In this document: in pieces, positions 1 through 10,500 of the stretch | Numbering within the stretch: position 1 is the stretch's first letter | Layout: each line of letters opens with the position of its first letter | Assembly: GCA_013400115.1 (NCBI GenBank) | Contig: VXBP01005163.1 | Span: forward strand, 1 to 64,000 | Length of the DNA: 64,000 nucleotides | Reading direction: 5' to 3' | From: Rhinopomastus cyanomelas | Taxonomy: Eukaryota; Chordata; Aves; Bucerotiformes; Rhinopomastidae | The notes under the pieces: model-generated | Databases searched by the model: none | What the model saw: only the letters and a program-made list of their open reading frames with translations | What the model was told of the DNA's origin: nothing | Translations under genes and position numbers: made by a program

Positions 1-223
1 CCATCTGCTGCCAGCAGAGCTGGTTTCATATGGGGGGACCCCTATGAACCATGGGGTTGGTTTTGTTGACTCTGGAGTTTCTATCCCTCTGACGGGAGCA
101 GGTTTCTGGTCTTCCTGGAGGTCTGCAGATGGGGCTGTGGCTGCTGGAAGGGGACAGCCTCTTGGCTTCACCACAGGCAGAGCCCTCTCAGCCCCTGCCT
201 CCTCCTCTCCTACAACCCGTAGC
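1..223. other. unique sequence, nothing recognised
   Basis: No exon or repeat was recognised. Short open frames here have no family resemblance. Confidence 0.4.
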
Positions 224-400
224 CACAGAATCCCAGAGCATCAGGGGTTGGAAAGGACCTCGAAAGACCACCCAGTGCCATCCCCCTGCCACAGCAGGAT
301 CCCCTGGATCCAGTTGCACAGGAACACATCCAGGTGGGTTTGGAATGTCTCCAGAGAAGGAGGCTCCACAGCCACGAGCCTCAGTGTCTCAGGACCTTTT
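224..400 (-). mobile_element. CR1 LINE 3' fragment
   Basis: It starts with the reverse complement of the CR1 tail (CAGAATCCCAGAGCATCAGG, GGTTGGAAAGGACC), followed by the usual CCACAGCAGGATCCCC and CTCCAGAGAAGGAGGCTCCA blocks. Confidence 0.85.
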
Positions 401-1029
401 CCAGCCCTGCAGGGGCAGTTCATAACCTTTTCCACTGCCCTCTGGGGTTGCTGCAGGTTCTCTCTGCTCTCCTGTGCCTGAGCGAGCTCAAGCCTGCGGT
501 GCTAGAGCCCAGTGGCTAACAGGGAGGAGGACTGGGAGAGCCACAGAGAGCCCAGCAGCTCTCTGCAGGTGGTGGGTAGCTGTGACCTAGTTGTCAGTGG
601 AATCATCCCACTTGCCTGGAGAGCCCTGAGCTGTTTTGACAGCTGGAGTGAGCTGACCTCTTGGAGGAAGTAAAACCAGCGAGGCTGAGAGTTTTCCCTG
701 CGGCTGGGAGCTGGCTGGACCTTCAGGAGGGGTCTGGCCTCCTCGGCAGGGTGAGGGTGGGCTGGGGCAGGGCAGGGTGTGGAAGGGGGCAGGAGGAAGT
801 TCTGCCTTGTCCATTTGGCCACCAGGAGCCTCCCCGGGCTGGGTTTGTGTTTGGCTGTGTCAGCGCTTCTGCCCGGTGTCGGGGCTGGCTCTGGGTACCA
901 GAGTCCCCGGGGAGCTCTGGCTGGTGCTTCCCAAGGACCATCCCCTGCCAGCAGGTGCCTGAGGGCTCGGGAAGGAGGGAGGTGCCGAGGGACAGGGGTG
1001 CCCTCACCTGAGTGTTGGGTGAAATTAGA

Positions 1030-1505
1030 ATCCCAGCCTGGGTTGGGAGGGAGCTCAGGGATCCCCCAGTCCTAACCCCCTGCCCTGGGCAGCGACACCT
1101 CCCACCAGACCAGGCTGCCCACAGCCCCATCCAACCTGCCCTTGGACACTGCCAGGGGTGAGGGAGCAGCCACAACCTCCCTGGGCAGCCTGTTCCAGGG
1201 CCTCAGCCCCCTCTCAGGGAGGGGTTTCTGCCTCAGACCTCATCTTAGTCTCCCCTCTTGGAGCTGGAACCCAGCCCCCTTGTCCCAGCACCAGAGTCCC
1301 TGGGGAAAAGTCCCTCTCCAGTTTTCCCAGTGCCCCTTCAGGGACTAGGAGCTGCTCTGAGGTCCCCCCGGGGCCTTCTCCAGGCTGAACCGCCCCAGCT
1401 CCCTCAGCCTGTCCCCAGAGCAGAGGGGCTCCAGCCCTCTGATCGTCCTCGTGGCCCCCTCTGGACTCGCTCCGACAGCTCCGTGTCCTTGTGCTGTGGG
1501 CTCCA
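1030..1505 (-). mobile_element. CR1 fragment, second subfamily
   Basis: This subfamily is marked by GGGAGGGAGCTCAGGGATCC, GGGCAGCGACACCTCCCACC and GGCAGCCTGTTCCAGGGCCT. It continues to the CCTCGTGGCCCCCTCTGGAC block of the CR1 3' region. Copies also lie at 5553, 10189, 25738 and 46533. Confidence 0.85.
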
Positions 1506-1519
1506 GCGCTGGCAGCTGC

Positions 1520-2240
1520 CGAGCTGGCAGCAGGCCCCCAGGTGAGATCTCACTGCAGCACCTCCAGCTCTGGGCTGGCCCTTGCTGCCAGCTGAGGCTT
1601 TTCCTGCTCTTCCTTTTCCTGCCCCCTGTTCAGTTCCTCTCCCAGGCCCGTGGTGCTGAGCTCCATGTTCTGTGCATCAGTGGGTCCCCTACTCCCCACC
1701 CCTGCCCTGTGGGGAGGCAGCTCTGCCGTGGAGCCCTCTGCCACAGCGACAGCAGTTGCTGTCCTGCTGCTCCTCTGGCAGGTGCCTTCTGTGTGGGCAA
1801 GTGGCCAACAAGCCACGCTAGCCAGCGCCTGCCTGCTGTGCACAGGGACTCAGGGAGCAAAACAGATTTAACTCTGGGCTGGAGGCCGCCGAGGGTGTGA
1901 GGCAGCTGTGTGGGCTCTGCTGGCTGCCCCGACCTCCTTGGGCTGACTCCTCCTATTTGCCAAGAACCCTCTAGTTCATCTCCTTCCCGAGGACCTTCCG
2001 AGGGGGACGTGGGGTTGGGATCCCTTGTCTGGGAGGGTTTCCCAGCGCTTGGTGCTCGGAGCAAGAGAAGACTCCCCTGTGCGTCGCTCCCACCCAGCCT
2101 CTCGCCCCACGGCTGTGCTTCGGGCCGGACTCTGCGGGGCCGGTGCTGTTCTCCGTCGCTCGGGGCTCTGACCCGAATCCTGCTGCCGCCGCAGGGCACC
2201 AGGCAGGGCTGCCTTGGCCCAACCCCTGATCTTCTGTGAG
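1520..2240. other. unique intergenic sequence
   Basis: GC-rich sequence with no recognised exon, RNA or transposon. CpG density rises around 2080-2200. Confidence 0.35.
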
Positions 2241-2242
2241 CC

Positions 2243-2300
2243 TGTGACTGGACTGGGTGGTCTTTCGAGGTCCCCTCCAGCCCCTAATGTGCTGGGATTT
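2243..2300 (+). mobile_element. CR1 terminal tail, sense on plus
   Basis: GACTGGACTGGGTGGTCTTT followed by CGAGGTCCCCTCCAGCCCCT is the last ~55 bp of a CR1 element. Confidence 0.7.
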
Positions 2301-2497
2301 TTAATTGGACACCAGCTGCAGCTTTTGGTGGGAAGTGGGAAGATGCCTCCAGTCGCAGCAAACACGAGTTCAGCGTCACTGCGAAAGCTGGGCTGGGCTC
2401 AAGAGGAGGAAGTGAAGGTCTCTCTGCCCCTTGCTGCGAAGCCTGACAGCAGCTGTACAGGCACCACAGCAGAGGGAAGCTGCTGCAGCTGCCTTGT

Positions 2498-2605
2498 GCA
2501 GCATCACAGAGCACTAGGGGTTGGAAGGGACCTGAAAGACCATCCAGCCCGATCCCCCTGCCGGAGCAGGAGCCCCTGGGTGCAGTCACACAGGAGCACG
2601 GTGCC
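2498..2605 (-). mobile_element. CR1 tail fragment
   Basis: CACAGAGCACTAGGGGTTGG, then GACCATCCAGCCCGATCCCC and a truncated GTCACACAGGAGCACGG. Confidence 0.8.
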
Positions 2606-2609
2606 GCTC

Positions 2610-3639
2610 CCCTCCCTTCCCCATCCTTAGGGCTCTGCGCTGGACTCGCAGCCCTCCCCACACAAGGGCCGTTTCAATCCCAGGTCGCGGAGCAGAAGGA
2701 ACCAGGGCAGCCGGGTTATTTTGAAATCAGCCTGTTAATAAAATCCCGGGGCAGTTACAGAGGGGACCAGGTGAATTACAACGGCCAGAGCAACACCCGA
2801 GGAAGCGCCGCCTCCGCACACGTCGCTGGAGCAGCTGCCTGCAGACACTTCCCAGCACGAAGCCCTCTGTGCTGGACTCTTCTTCTGCAGGTGGAGCGGC
2901 GACGGTTTGGACCCCCCGGGTGGCTTCGCGCTAGCGAACAGCGTGAGTGGAGCTGGTGCTGGGCTTCACGGGTGGATGTGACCCTGCAGCACAAACTGGA
3001 GCCCGTCAGCCCAGACTCCTCGCACGGCCGCAGCCTCGTGTAGACCCTGCAGAACGAGGCGGTGGTGGGCTTGGGGGGCTCGTGCTCCGTCCCTTCACCT
3101 GCCGCAGCAGTGGCCGTGCAGGGCCTCCTCCTCCTCCTCGCGGTGGGTTTAGTCTCCGTGGGTGCTGGAGCAGCAGCAGCTCTCACTGAACCCTGGCTGC
3201 CTCGTCTCCTCTGCTGAAAGCGCCGCAGCAGCTGCGCCGGGGGGGCTGCTACGACCGGGAGCGTCGCCAGGTCTCTCGAGAGAAAGGTCCGTGGCTCCGC
3301 TCGGCTTCCTGCGGCCGGGTTGTTGTCAATGCAAAGTCACCCGCGAAAGCATCACCTCGGACTCGCAGCCGCCGCTGCCGCCGTCTCCCTGGTGGCCCCC
3401 AAGTCAGCGAGAAGGTCTCGAACGAGCCCTCTTGGACCAGAGCGCTCTGTCTGCTGCCAGCAACGGCCAGACGTGACTCCGGGGCGCTCGGCAGCCCCGG
3501 CAGGAGCTGGCCCCGGCCCCACTGAGGTAGCGTTGCTGTGGAACCGCCGTCGTTCCACGCATGAGGCTGTGGAAGCGGCGCCTGGAACCCTGACCAGCTC
3601 CAGAGAGAGACCTCAGCCATCAGGCTGGATGGTCTCGGG
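2610..3639. other. CpG-rich unique sequence between convergent ends
   Basis: About 1 kb of GC- and CpG-rich sequence with no recognised exon or CR1. It includes the plus-strand AATAAA at 2737. Several overlapping short open frames on both strands are composition artefacts. Confidence 0.4.
2737..2742 (+). terminator. possible plus-strand poly(A) signal
   Basis: A lone AATAAA in unique sequence, facing the ABTB2 3' end. In mammals NAT10 lies tail-to-tail with ABTB2 (from memory), so this could end a convergent gene. I see no coding sequence upstream within the window, so it may equally be chance. Confidence 0.2.
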
Positions 3640-4363
3640 GTCTCAAGGAGACTTTTATTGCTTTTTATTGCTGCTGGACAGGTTTTCTCAGCAGGGTGCT
3701 GGCTCCCGCTGCACCTGAGTCCGCTAGAGCGCGGCCGGCACGGCGCCGGGTCTCTCCGGTGGCGCCGAGAAGCTGCTCCCTCAGCTGAAAGTGTCTGTCA
3801 AACCTCGGTAACTCAAGGGCAGACAGCATCTCCCCCCTCCCCACAGCTCTGGATTAACACCCAGCACAGTGAAACTCTGCCTGGAAAAGGCCACCCCCCG
3901 CCCCAAACTCTCCCCTCCCGCCCCAGCCTGGTTCTTCCTTCTGCGTTCAAGGGCTGGGGGGGGAGTTAGTGTTAGTTTCTACTCAGCTTTGAACTTCTAC
4001 AACGTCTCTCATTCTCAAAGTGCAAACGTTTTGCAGGGGGGGATCGACGTCGGAGTCTCCCCGCTGCGTGTCGGTAAAACATCTGCGTGGGGACGCGGTG
4101 GCCGCTGTGGCCAGAGCCCTCCCTCCTCCTATGCCCCTTGCCCCGGGCCGGCTCAGAGGGCGGTGTGGCTCGTCTCCCCGGGCTCTGCGCTTGCATCCTC
4201 GGCTCGTGGTTGTGCTGTGACGGGGTCTGTGCCGGCAGTCGCACAGAGACGCTCCCCCTGCGCCTCACCCTGGGGGATCAGTTGCAGGGGCCTTCCAGCG
4301 CAATGCCCCCGGCTCCCCCGCCGCCGCGTCCCCGTGCGGTCGGACCCTCCGCCAGCCCCTGCC
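3640..4363 (-). other. ABTB2: ABTB2 3' untranslated region (inferred)
   Basis: The stretch between the stop codon and two AATAAA signals contains no CR1 tail and no other recognised gene. A 3'UTR of about 720 nt is the simplest reading. The exact cleavage site is not visible; it should fall 10-30 nt below 3654. Confidence 0.6.
3654..3669 (-). terminator. ABTB2: tandem poly(A) signals for ABTB2
   Basis: Two perfect AATAAA hexamers on the minus strand (TTTATT at 3664-3669 and 3654-3659), about 700 bp past the stop codon. Both are embedded in CAATAAAA, in a sequence otherwise GC-rich. Confidence 0.65.
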
Positions 4364-4561
4364 TCACACGCGGGACGTGACGTACACCGAGTGCAGGCGG
4401 CCGGCCAGGGCTGTCTGCAGGTCCCGCAGAGGCTCCAGGCCCTGCACTTTGCTGGTCCTGCTGTAGATGAGCTGCTTGAACGAGTCCTGCTCCAGGAGAG
4501 AGCCCATGTGCTTCAGGAAGAAGCCCTCGCAGAAGGAGGCGAGCTCGGGCGCGTTGTGAAT
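4364..4561 (-). CDS. ABTB2: ABTB2 exon 17 (last coding exon)
   Basis: Sixty-five codons and the TGA stop at 4364-4366. It opens IHNAPELASFCEGFFLKHMG, continues with SLLEQDSFKQLIYSRTSKVQ and ends GRLHSVYVTSRV. This C-terminus identifies ABTB2; the paralogue ABTB3/BTBD11 ends differently. The acceptor is TCCCCTGCAG before ATTCAC. Confidence 0.96.
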   Translation of the reverse strand: MHNAPELASFCEGFFLKHMGSLLEQDSFKQLIYSRTSKVQGLEPLRDLQTALAGRLHSVYVTSRV

Positions 4562-7500
4562 CTGCAGGGGAGAGGAAGGGGTTAGTGCCAGCGGCTCCGG
4601 CGGGAGCCTCGCGGCGCTGCCCAGAACTGCTCTGGCTGGCAGAGACCCTGGCGCTGGGCCGCGCCCGAACCTCCGCTCGTGCTCCTCCCCGTCTTGGTGT
4701 CTCAGCCAGAGCACGGAGGGCGATGACACTAGGAGCAGAAGGGACCGGTGGCGGGAGGTGCTTTGTGAGCCGGGCGGCAGCGCAGCTCCTCCAGCGCCTC
4801 CCCGACGGCCGGCTGTTGGCAGCGGGGTCCCCTCCCTCCGAGGAGCCGAGCAGCTGGCTGCCGGGCGGCCGCGCTACCTGTAGGGCCGTGGCGCTGCCAG
4901 ATGGCACGTGGGGCTCACGGGGTGCGAGCTGCACCCTGTGAGGAGGAGCCGAGCGCCAGAGAGACGGGCTGCTTCTCTTAGGAAAACACACTGGGGGGTG
5001 TCTGGCTGGGACCGGGGTCCCTCAGCTCGAGAGCCTGGCCGCCGCTCGCCCTGTGCTCGTCGCGTTTGGCCGCGGGGCCGGCTGGGCCCTACCTTTGCGT
5101 ATTTGTAGATGTGGACGGAGTTCTCCAGGCTGATGGTCTGCGCGCAGAGGATCTCGCAGTGGCGCTGGAGGCCGTCCAGCTGGAACAGGCTGGCAGCCGA
5201 CAGCAGCTGTTGGGGCAAGAGAAGCTGTTTGCGATCGTGAGCTCGGAAGGGAACTGGGCAGCACCGCGAGTTCCTCTCTGAACCACCTCCAGCTCCCTGG
5301 TCCAATGGCCAAGTCCTCAGGAAAGGGCAGAGAGGCCACTGGACACCCGACTGAAGCAACAGACGCGTCCCCCGTCTCCGCCGAGGTTGGCGGCTCCTCC
5401 TGCAGGAGCTGTGCTGGTGCCGCCTGAGGCTGCTCGAAGCCCCTTTTCCTCTCCTCACAGTGGAGACTTGAGCTGTTAAGAGGTCATTTGGCCAGTCTGC
5501 TTGTGCCTGAGCACGCTGGTCAGGGCTTGCAACGCTCGCAGTCAGGGAGTCATGGACAGGGTTGGGGTGGAGAGGACCTCGGAGATCCCCCAGTGCCAGC
5601 CCCCTGCCCTGGGCAGCGACACCTCCCACCAGACCAGGACACCGCCAGGGGTGAGGGAGCAGCCACAACCTCCCTGGGCAGCCTGTTCCAGGGCCTCAGC
5701 CCCCTCTCAGGGAGGGGGTTTCTGCCTCAGACCTCACCTCAATCTCCCCTCTTGGGGCTGGAACCCAGCCCCCTTGTCCCAGCACCAGACCCCCTCTCCA
5801 GCTCTCCTGGAGCCCCCTCAGGCACTGGGAGCTGCTCTGAGGTCCCCCTGGAGCCAGCTGCACCTTCTCCACCCCGCAGCAGACGTGGAGCCGAGCAGCA
5901 AGAACCTGGTGCCAGGGAGGCTCCCTCCCAGCTCCAGGTACCAGAGGCACCACTGCCCCTTCCCCTCTCCCCCTCCAGCACCTCCTGGGCGTCGCGAGTG
6001 GCAGCAGCCCCTTGTTGTGAAACGTGCAGCTGGTTTCCAGGAGTGGAGCCACCTCCTGGGTCCCAGGTGGCCACCGCAGAGCAGCAAGGGAAGGCTCTCA
6101 CCTCCAGGATGTCAGCGGCAGGGATTTCCATGGCCTCGGTTCCCCCGTAGTACAAGTACTGCATCAGCATCTGCAACGGGCAGGGGGCCGTCAGCTCTGG
6201 CACCCCCAGACCCCTCCCCAGCAGCCGCCCTCCCGTGGTACCTCGGCTCTGCCCTCTCTTGAGGGGCTTCTGTTCCCCCCACCCCATGTGGCAAACCTGC
6301 TCCTTTCTCCTTCTCCCTGCTCAGGCTCTGCAGCAGAGACCCCCACCCCTCACGTATTTATCAACATTACGGGGGTCACCCCTCCGTCTCCTCCAAGCTC
6401 AAGAGCCCCAGCTCCCTCAGCCTCTCCTCACAAGGGAGGTGTCCTGCTTCCTTCACCCTCTTCGACATCCCCGCAGGCAAATCCCCGGCTCGACCAGGGG
6501 ATGCAAACGGGGCCTCAGAAGTTCTGTGGGAGAGGTCGGCTGCCCGGTAAGTAACGCCCAAGGCTGGAGGTTTCTGTTTGAAGCTGGTCCTGACAAAGCT
6601 GGACCGACGTGCTCCGAGGAGCCCCGCGGCCAGGCGTAAAGCGCCAGTGACGCTGAAGCCCCGCCGTGGTCTGAGCCCCCAAACTCGTGAGGGGACGCGT
6701 GGAGAGCGGGGACGCACCTTGAAGATGTTGTACTTCATGTCGCTGATCTCGACGGTCTTGCTGCCGCGGATGTCGTGGTCGGTCTTGTTGGTCATGAGCG
6801 TCTTGAACCTGCCAGAGGCGTGAACAGACGTGGGTGTCAGAGCAGCGCCGCGTCCACGCCTGCACGAGGGGTTGGCCGGGGACGCGGGGCTGAGTGTCCA
6901 AGGCCGGGAGTGGTTGGGTGGCTGCCCAGGTTACCAGGGATAACCGTGGGTTGGTTTATGTCAGCAGAGCCCTGGGCATCTCTGACCTGCACCAGGAGGG
7001 GCTGCAGAGCTTCATGGTTGCTCTCCTCCTGTTCTGAACAGGAGCAAAGATGGGCCTTGGGCCTGCAGACTTGAGTTAGGGGCTGGGGTCTGTATCCTCA
7101 GACCCAGACCATGGTCTCTAGTGTCAGTATCCTCAGACCCAGACCACGGTCTCTAGTGTCAGTATCCTCAGACCCAGACCATGGTCTCCAGTCCACATCT
7201 GCAGACCTGAGTTAGGGTCTCCAGTCGCATCGTCAGACCCCGGTCAGTCTCGACTGCGCACCCCTCAGCCGCGGCCTCGCTGCAGCGAGTGGACAAACAC
7301 CAGGCACGGGGGGCACCCACGCACCTGTTGGAGGCAGTAACCAGCAGGACCTTGTGCGCGTAGAAGAGTTTCCCTTCCACGAGGAAGGTGACGTCGGACA
7401 TCTCTTTGTTGTTCAGGAAGTGAGGGTCTGCGGGGCGAGAGGGGCAAAGGCAGGGTTAGAGCCGGGGGCCGTCGGCTTGGCGCAAGGAAGCCCCACGGGG

Positions 7501-10500
7501 ACGGTGGCGCCTCACCCAGCCGAGCGGGCAGCGTCTTCCGGATCTCGGGGATGCTGGGGATGGGGCCGCTGCCGTAGCAGTGGGTGAAGATGGACGCGAG
7601 CTGCTGGTTGATGGCGTCGTTCTGCGAGAGAAGGGAACAGGAGCCGTCACGGCGCCACCCCCGGAGCCACCCGAAGGGCTCACGGGGAGCGTGGCCTCCC
7701 GGCAGGGGGACACGGGCACGCAGCAGCTGCTGGGACAGAGCCCGTCGAGTTAAACCCACGCAGGTGTCCTCAGCAGGACCTGCCTCGCGGCATCAGCCCC
7801 TCCTCAGACACCAGTTCCGTTAACTGGTTTTCTTGAGCCGGTCCCAGCTCTTGCTTTGAACTTCAAGGACCGTCACGGTCCATGTCGTGACCCATCATGG
7901 GGGCCCCAAGAGCTCTAGACACCCCTCAGCATCTCCAGTGGGTCCTGGTGGCAGGAATCCCTTCAACACCTCCAGGGATGGGGACTCCCTGGGCGGCCCA
8001 GGCCAGGCTCTGATCTCCCTCTCTCTCCATCTCTCTGGAGAGGCTGGACCCTCTCCAGCCCCTTCATCTCTCTCTTGCAGTGGGGGGCCCAGCACTGCCC
8101 CCAGTACTGGAGGGGAGGCCTCCCCAGTGCCCCCAGTGCCGGGGGAGGATGACATCCCCAGCCCTGCTGGCCACACTATGGCTGATCCAAGCCAGGATGC
8201 CATTAGCCACCCGGGCACCCTGCTGGCTCCTGTTCAGCCGGGTGTCCCCCAGCCCTGCCAGGTCCCTCCTGCTCTCCCAGTGTGTAGCCCCGCAGGGGGT
8301 CCTGTGGCCAGCAGCCTGGTGCCCAGGGCTCCTGCGGCCTCTCGCGGCGCCCAGCCCCTACCTTGCTGGTCCTGAGGATGTCGAACAGGAGCTGCAGCCC
8401 TTCGCTGACCAGCTCCTCGTTGTAGTCCTCCTCCTTAATGGTGACGAACTCCCGCAGGAGGGTCTGCACCACCGAGTAACGCGACTGGGAGAACGTCGTC
8501 CGCAGCGACTCGATCCACACGTGGAGCTTCCAGGGGACTCCTGCAGCCACCGCAGAACATCAGCGATTGGGGGGACCCCCAAAGACCAGCCCGTCCAACC
8601 CCCCTAGACCCAGTCGCACAGGAACGTGGCTGAAGCGTCCCCAGAGGAGGAGACTCCACAACCCCCCCGGGAAGCCCCTTCCAGGGCTCCGTCAGCCTCA
8701 CTGTGCAGAGGAGGGTTTGCTCAGGTGCCTGTGAGTCGATTGTCCTGCTGCTCACCCTTGGTGGCACTGAAGCAGATCATGGAATCATTGAGGTTGGAGA
8801 AGACCTTCAAGATCATCAAGCCCAACCATCAACCCAACGCTGAACCCTGTCCCTGAGCTCCAGGTGGCAGATCCTTGACATGAAATTTGAACTGGTGGCT
8901 TCCAAGAACTTACTGGACCATGAGGTGGAACTTCCTTCTCCCTGCTAAGGAGCAGGGACCCCCCCAGTCTGCTTTGGCTTCAAGATCAGCCAGCACCACC
9001 AAGTAAATCTGACCTGAACCTGTGCCTAACCCTCAGAACCTCCAGGTGAAGGCTCTTACAGAGGATCCAGCCAGAAGTGAGGGCGACCAGACCAGCAGCA
9101 ATGGAAAAGCAGACCTGGGAGGAGCCTTCAACACTTTGGCTAAGCAGCTGATGGCCACGAGCCTGGGAGAGCTCTGCAGCTGGGGGGCTACAGATTGTCC
9201 TCCAAGCACAAGGGGCGGAGGAAGAGGCCTTTTAGAGCTCAGGAGAAGCGACTCACCGAGCGCCCGGAGCTCCATGGTGATGTCCACGTAGCCGTGCTCG
9301 GCGCTGTAGTACATGGCCTCCTGCAGAGCCTTCATCCGCGTCCTGCAGAGCCGCACCTGGCCCTCGCTGGAGCTGCCCTGGCTGGAGGTGTCGCTCTCCA
9401 CTCCCTCGGCCAAGATCTCCTCCAGGGAGAGGACGTCGCCCTTCGCTTGCTGGGGCTGCGTCAGGAGCTTGCGCAGAACGTTCCTGAGAAGGAAGGGGAG
9501 ACCTCAGCGAACAGCAGCAGGGCTGCGCTGACCGTCCAGGGAGCTGGTGGAGTCACCATCCCTGGAGAAGTCCAAACTCGTGCAGATGTGGCCCTGGGGA
9601 CCAGATGTGGGCCGGGTGGGGTCCTGTGCGACTGGGTCTGGGGGATCCTGCTGTGGCAGGGGGATTGGACTGGATGGGACTGGACTGGATGATCTTTCGA
9701 GGTGCCTTCCAGTCCCCGATGTTCTGTGGTTTGATGGTTGGACTTGACCATCTTGGAGGTCTCTTCCACCCTCAAGGAGTCTCTGCCCTGGGTGAGGGAT
9801 CTGGCTCAGCCAAGACTCGTTTCCTTCCCCAGGCTGGACCTGCACCTCAAGCTTCCCCAGCACCTCAGCCACGTGTCCTGCCCTGCCAGCAGCGTGTGGC
9901 CTGAGCTCCTGCACCCGAGCGGCACCAGAGGGTCAACTGGTTTTTACTGGAGCCCTCTGCAGCGGTCGTTCCCCAGCCCAGCACCGGGCCATGACGCTGC
10001 GGTGCCGCTAGCCGGTTCTCCCCCTGCTCCCAGGCCAGCCGGGGTGGCCAAACCCAGGGCTGTCTGTGCCGGCTCGTCGCACGGCGGTTCCGCTTCGGGG
10101 AGCAGGAGGGTCTCTGGAGGAGGTTTCATTTCTAAACAGGTGGGTCCTGCTCACTCCGAGGGACACGGAGCTGACCCAGCAAGGGCAGACTGGGCTGGGA
10201 GGGAGCTCAGAGCTCCCCCAGGGCCAACCCTCTGCCAGGGGCAGTGACACCTCCCACCAGACCAGGCTGCCCACAGCCCCGTCCAACCTGGCCTTGGGCA
10301 CTGCCAGGGGTGAGGGAGCAGCCACAACCTCCCAGGTTCCAGGGAACCTCATCTCAGTCAGACCTCAATGAGACCTCATCTCAATCTCCTGTCTTTTTAA
10401 CTTGAAGCCATCCCCCTCTTTGAGCTTGAAGCCATCTCCCTCTTCTAGCTCCTCTTTGAGCCTGAAGCCACCCCCTTGTCCTATCCCCAGAGTCCCCTGG

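Noticed and set aside
1..2736. 3' exons of a convergent neighbour such as NAT10
   Set aside because: No recognisable NAT10 C-terminal sequence in any plus-strand frame.
2771..3186. overlapping frames in CpG-rich DNA, with an acceptor-like CTTCTTCTGCAG at about 2890
   Set aside because: There is no matching donor and no family resemblance; GC-rich DNA commonly leaves several frames open.
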